Positions 6,751-9,258 of a stretch of DNA of 9,258 nucleotides are shown piece after piece. The DNA lies in NCBI GenBank assembly GCA_024275555.1, contig JAJRYW010000424.1, positions 1 to 9,258 on the forward strand, in the 5' to 3' direction. The notes under the pieces are model-generated. The model searched no databases and had not been told where the DNA came from. It saw only the letters and a program-made list of their open reading frames with translations. Every line of letters starts with the position of its first letter. Positions within the stretch are counted from its first letter, which is position 1. The translations under genes were made by a program, and so were the position numbers. Origin of the DNA: Calditrichota bacterium. GTDB lineage: Bacteria; Calditrichota; Calditrichia; RBG-13-44-9; J075.

Positions 6751-8181
6751 ATGACTAAGGATTTATCATCCACTCTAAAAGAACAATTGGCTTTAAATTA
6801 TCATATAAAGGAAAAGAGCAAAGAAGATAGTTATTATTCACGATTAACAACTATACTATCAAGCGATCTGAATTTCCATCAACAAAGCAGCCGGTATGCT
6901 TCTCATAATTTTCATTCGTTTCCGGCAAAATTTCCACCACAACTTCCATCCAAATTTATTCTGGGATTAACTGAACCGGGCGGGATTGTACTTGACCCTA
7001 TGGTTGGTTCGGGGACTACTGCTGTCGAAGCATTCCTGAATGGGCGAAAAGGAATCGGATTTGATATCGATCCGTTAGCAATAATGATATCCCGAGTTAA
7101 AACGACACCATTGAAAGAAGATCGTTTAGCAAAAATTTTTAGAAGGATAGTGAAAAACGCTCGAAAAGAAGTTCAAGAAAATCAGCATGACCTTGAGAAA
7201 CAACTGAATACCCAGTGGGATACAAAGACCAAGCAATTTATTGATTATTGGTTTGCCAGGGAAACCCAAATTGAATTGCTGGCATTAGTACAACAAATAT
7301 TAAAAATTGAAGATGAATCATATCGCACTTTTTTCCAATTAGCTTTTTCAGCTATTATTATCACCAAATCAGGAGGTGTCTCTTTAGCACTCGATCTTGC
7401 CCACACAAGGCCCCATAAAGCGAAGGTGGTTTTTTCACCAAACGGCGAATTGTTATACGGAAGTAAGTTTTTAACAAGTGGTTCTCCAAGACTAAAGGTT
7501 TTAACAAAAAAACTGCGACCAGCGATTGAGGAATTTGAAAAACGTTGTATTCAAAACATAAGTGGTTTGGTAAATAATTCATCAAGGTTCATTCCAACTG
7601 AGATCAATTTTGGCAACGCCCAGAAACTCCCCTTAGAAGAAAACAGCATTGACCTAATTGTGACCTCTCCACCATATGCATCCAATGCAATAGATTATAT
7701 GCGGGCACATAAATTTTCCCTGGTTTGGTTTGGGTTTCCAATTGAAGAATTGAGTGAGCAGAGAAGAAAATATATTGGTGGTGAGGCCACAACCAATTAT
7801 GTGTTTGAATCGTTGCCAGAATCTACCTCCCAAACAATTCAGAGGATATCGGAAATTGATGAAAAACGAGGCAATGTTTTAAAAAGATATTTTACTGAGA
7901 TGAGTAGAACGCTTAAAGAGATGTATAGAGTTTTGAAACCGGATAAAGCGGCAATTGTGGTTGTCGGCAGTTCTACCATGAGAGGGATGGATACAGCAAC
8001 GCATCAGTGTCTTGCCGAAATTGGTGAACAGATTGGTTTTGTGGTTCCTCATATTGGCATTCGTAAGTTAGATCGCAATAAAAGGATGCTTCCATCCGGC
8101 CTGAAAACAGATTTAAATTCACAAATTCAGAAGAGAATGCATGAAGAATATGTGATTGGGTTTTATAAGCCTCACCATTAA
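6751..8181 (+). CDS. Type II DNA amino-methyltransferase, predicted N4-cytosine
   Basis: Modification partner of the adjacent nuclease, expected to methylate the same site with S-adenosylmethionine. The 476-aa protein starts with a region containing HNFHSFPAKFPPQLP (52-66). This is followed by motif I LDPMVGSGTT (81-90, AdoMet binding), an acidic motif II GFDIDP (103-108) and, far downstream, motif IV TSPPY (305-309). S-P-P-Y points to exocyclic-amino methylation, most often N4-cytosine; there is no PCQ/ENV pair of a 5-methylcytosine enzyme. The roughly 190 residues between motifs II and IV could carry the target-recognition region. MYRVLKPDKAAIVVVGSS (391-408) fits the later core strands. 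ATG 6751 is the start; ribosome site is weak. It precedes the nuclease by 15 nt, so protection is made first. Codons are AT-rich compared with the flanks. The target base is inferred, not proven. Confidence 0.92.
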   Translation: MTKDLSSTLKEQLALNYHIKEKSKEDSYYSRLTTILSSDLNFHQQSSRYASHNFHSFPAKFPPQLPSKFILGLTEPGGIVLDPMVGSGTTAVEAFLNGRKGIGFDIDPLAIMISRVKTTPLKEDRLAKIFRRIVKNARKEVQENQHDLEKQLNTQWDTKTKQFIDYWFARETQIELLALVQQILKIEDESYRTFFQLAFSAIIITKSGGVSLALDLAHTRPHKAKVVFSPNGELLYGSKFLTSGSPRLKVLTKKLRPAIEEFEKRCIQNISGLVNNSSRFIPTEINFGNAQKLPLEENSIDLIVTSPPYASNAIDYMRAHKFSLVWFGFPIEELSEQRRKYIGGEATTNYVFESLPESTSQTIQRISEIDEKRGNVLKRYFTEMSRTLKEMYRVLKPDKAAIVVVGSSTMRGMDTATHQCLAEIGEQIGFVVPHIGIRKLDRNKRMLPSGLKTDLNSQIQKRMHEEYVIGFYKPHH

Positions 8182-8196
8182 TTTGGGATACGTTTT

Positions 8197-9057
8197 ATGG
8201 ACCTTCAGGACTTACGAAAAGAATACCATAAAAAAATTTGTGTGGATTTGTTTCGGATTAAAAAAAATACCCGGAAAGGTGATTATCCGAACAACGCAGA
8301 TGGTGATAGTAAAATCAGTGTTAAGATTGCCTGGGGAATTTTAAACCAAATTTGTAAGAATCCCCAGTATGGCAATTTATCCGGCCAAACCGCAGGAAAA
8401 AAATTTCAGGAAATCACCAAAGAATTTGTAGAAAAGTCTTTCAGCCTCTTACATCACCTGCGTCCCGGACGATGGCATTATTTCCTTGAGACCGAAATTT
8501 CAAAATTTGAGCAATATAAAGATTTAGCAGAAATTGAGAAGATTTTAAAAAAAGAAAAACAATTGGCCTCGACATTTGGGCAGGATTATATCGTTAAATC
8601 GGATATTATTGTGGGTCGAGAGCCTGTGAGTGATAAAGAGATAAATAGCAATCGAAAAATTGTTGACAAAGATTCTCCCCTGGCCACATTTACGCCCTTT
8701 CGTATGAAAAACAATCAAGATAAAAAACAGATTCTTCACGCCAGCATATCTTGCAAATGGACATTAAGAAGCGATAGGGCTCAGAACATTCGCACAGAAG
8801 CATTTAACCTCATCAGGAACAGAAAAGGCAAACTCCCCCACGTTGTAGCCGTAACGGCGGAACCTACCTTGACACGAATTGCCAGCCTTGCATTAGGAAC
8901 CGGTGATATCGACTGTGTATATCATTTTGCACTTCACGAATTAATTGAAGCCCTACAGGAGATACAGGACGAAAGTCAATTAGATATGCTCAGTATTCTT
9001 GTAGAAGGAAAGCGGCTACGGGATATTAGCGATTTACCCTTTGACCTCGCCACGTAA
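8197..9057 (+). CDS. Type II restriction endonuclease, NgoMIV family, predicted target GCCGGC
   Basis: Cuts unmethylated DNA; NgoMIV itself is a tetramer that cleaves G^CCGGC and works best on two sites. This protein is 286 aa, the same length I recall for NgoMIV. The PD-(D/E)XK-type site reads D136 (KSDIIVG), S185-C-K187 and E201, with E72 a candidate for the upstream acidic residue. Immediately after the lysine comes R191-S-D193-R194, the K-x3-R-S-D-R element by which NgoMIV/Cfr10I/Bse634I-type enzymes contact CCGG. R227, which I recall contacting the outer G:C pair in NgoMIV, is also arginine here, favouring GCCGGC over RCCGGY. ATG 8197 follows the methyltransferase stop by 15 nt, with a weak GGGA before it. 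No frameshift or lost catalytic residue, so it is probably active. Family assignment is strong; exact specificity is inference. Confidence 0.95.
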   Translation: MDLQDLRKEYHKKICVDLFRIKKNTRKGDYPNNADGDSKISVKIAWGILNQICKNPQYGNLSGQTAGKKFQEITKEFVEKSFSLLHHLRPGRWHYFLETEISKFEQYKDLAEIEKILKKEKQLASTFGQDYIVKSDIIVGREPVSDKEINSNRKIVDKDSPLATFTPFRMKNNQDKKQILHASISCKWTLRSDRAQNIRTEAFNLIRNRKGKLPHVVAVTAEPTLTRIASLALGTGDIDCVYHFALHELIEALQEIQDESQLDMLSILVEGKRLRDISDLPFDLAT

Positions 9058-9064
9058 CCTTCTC

Positions 9065-9094
9065 AAAAAAAAAATCATAGAATTGTTCAACTCT
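9065..9094 (-). terminator. Candidate intrinsic terminator of the CorC/HlyC-type gene
   Basis: On the minus strand a 6-bp stem with one G-U pair (AGAGTT / AATTCT, 9079-9094) closes on the loop GAAC, overlaps the stop codon, and is followed after 4 nt by ten T residues (9065-9074). The stem is weak, so termination may be partial. The nuclease stop codon is only 7 nt beyond the T-run on the other strand. Confidence 0.4.
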
Positions 9095-9258
9095 TCGGCA
9101 GGATAATCCGCACCCACTCCACTTTTTTGCGGGAGGCGCGGGTAACCACAAAGCGGATTCCCTGGTATTCAAAGGTGGTGTCCCGGCGGGGAATTTGACC
9201 CAGGTGGGTGAGGATAAAGCCGGAGAGCGTTTCGTATTCCCCCTCCGGCAACCGGAGC
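9087..9258 (-). CDS. C-terminal end of a CorC/HlyC-type CBS-domain membrane protein (partial)
   Basis: Only the last 56 residues are present; the 5' part lies beyond the right edge. The fragment contains LPEGEYETLSGFILTHLGQIPRR and, further on, FEYQGIRFVVTRASRKKVEWVRI. This is the usual pattern of the transporter-associated (CorC_HlyC) domain ending proteins with a DUF21/CNNM membrane domain and two CBS domains. Such proteins are linked to divalent-cation (Mg/Co) efflux or tolerance and are often annotated hemolysin-like. The stop TGA is at 9087-9089. The gene converges on the nuclease gene with a 29-nt gap. It points the same way as truA, so before the R-M cassette arrived it was probably the neighbour directly upstream of truA. 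Confidence 0.85.
   Translation of the reverse strand, partial: LRLPEGEYETLSGFILTHLGQIPRRDTTFEYQGIRFVVTRASRKKVEWVRIILPKS

Noticed and set aside
7361..7792. Minus-strand open frames inside the methyltransferase gene
   Set aside because: They are antisense to a gene with clear motifs and encode nothing recognisable.
8156..8344. Plus-strand 62-aa open frame spanning the methyltransferase-nuclease junction, considered as a controller protein
   Set aside because: It overlaps both real genes in another frame and has no helix-turn-helix pattern.
6707..9086. AGAATTGT at 6707-6714 and 9079-9086 as a target-site duplication around the cassette
   Set aside because: An 8-bp match in AT-rich DNA is close to chance, the right copy is part of the probable terminator hairpin, and there is no transposase or terminal inverted repeat.

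Overview
This is a bacterial chromosomal segment holding seven co-directional minus-strand housekeeping genes, a plus-strand two-gene restriction-modification (R-M) cassette, and the 3' end of another minus-strand gene at the right edge. The housekeeping genes are GC-rich with AAGGAG/GGAGG ribosome sites, and the serine protease carries a lipobox. Psd is of the short type with an FGSR processing site, PssA is the non-E. coli membrane type, and PurB is Bacillus/Thermotoga-like. This points to a Gram-negative-type bacterium, possibly in the FCB/Calditrichota/KSB1 neighbourhood. That placement is a low-confidence inference from gene style; there is no rRNA or other marker.

Layout, read leftwards on the minus strand from 6525: truA (tRNA pseudouridine synthase), a short TalC-type transaldolase, a membrane-anchored HtrA/Deg protease, purB, a divergent purC, psd and pssA (runs off the left edge). 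htrA and purB overlap by 4 bp and purB and purC are 16 nt apart, so these three are surely one transcript. The wider gaps are truA-tal (93 nt), tal-htrA (50 nt), psd-pssA (55 nt) and purC-psd (208 nt). The last contains a long perfect inverted repeat. purB/purC belong to purine synthesis; psd/pssA make phosphatidylethanolamine from CDP-diacylglycerol via phosphatidylserine.

The plus-strand cassette (6751-9057) is visibly AT-richer than its surroundings. It encodes an SPPY-type amino-methyltransferase (predicted N4-cytosine) followed 15 nt later by an endonuclease of the NgoMIV family. The nuclease is 286 aa and has the family's S-x-K ... E active site and the R-S-D-R element that reads CCGG, so the predicted target is GCCGGC. 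Five GCCGGC sites lie in the flanking housekeeping genes and none in the R-M genes. The cassette sits between what look like the terminator of a CorC/HlyC-type gene (right) and the promoter of truA (left), so it could have been gained without breaking a gene.

The two items most worth following are the pairing of an NgoMIV-family nuclease with an amino-methyltransferase rather than a 5-methylcytosine enzyme, and the PurC homologue. The PurC keeps ATP/metal-type residues but lacks several residues that hold CAIR in E. coli PurC.
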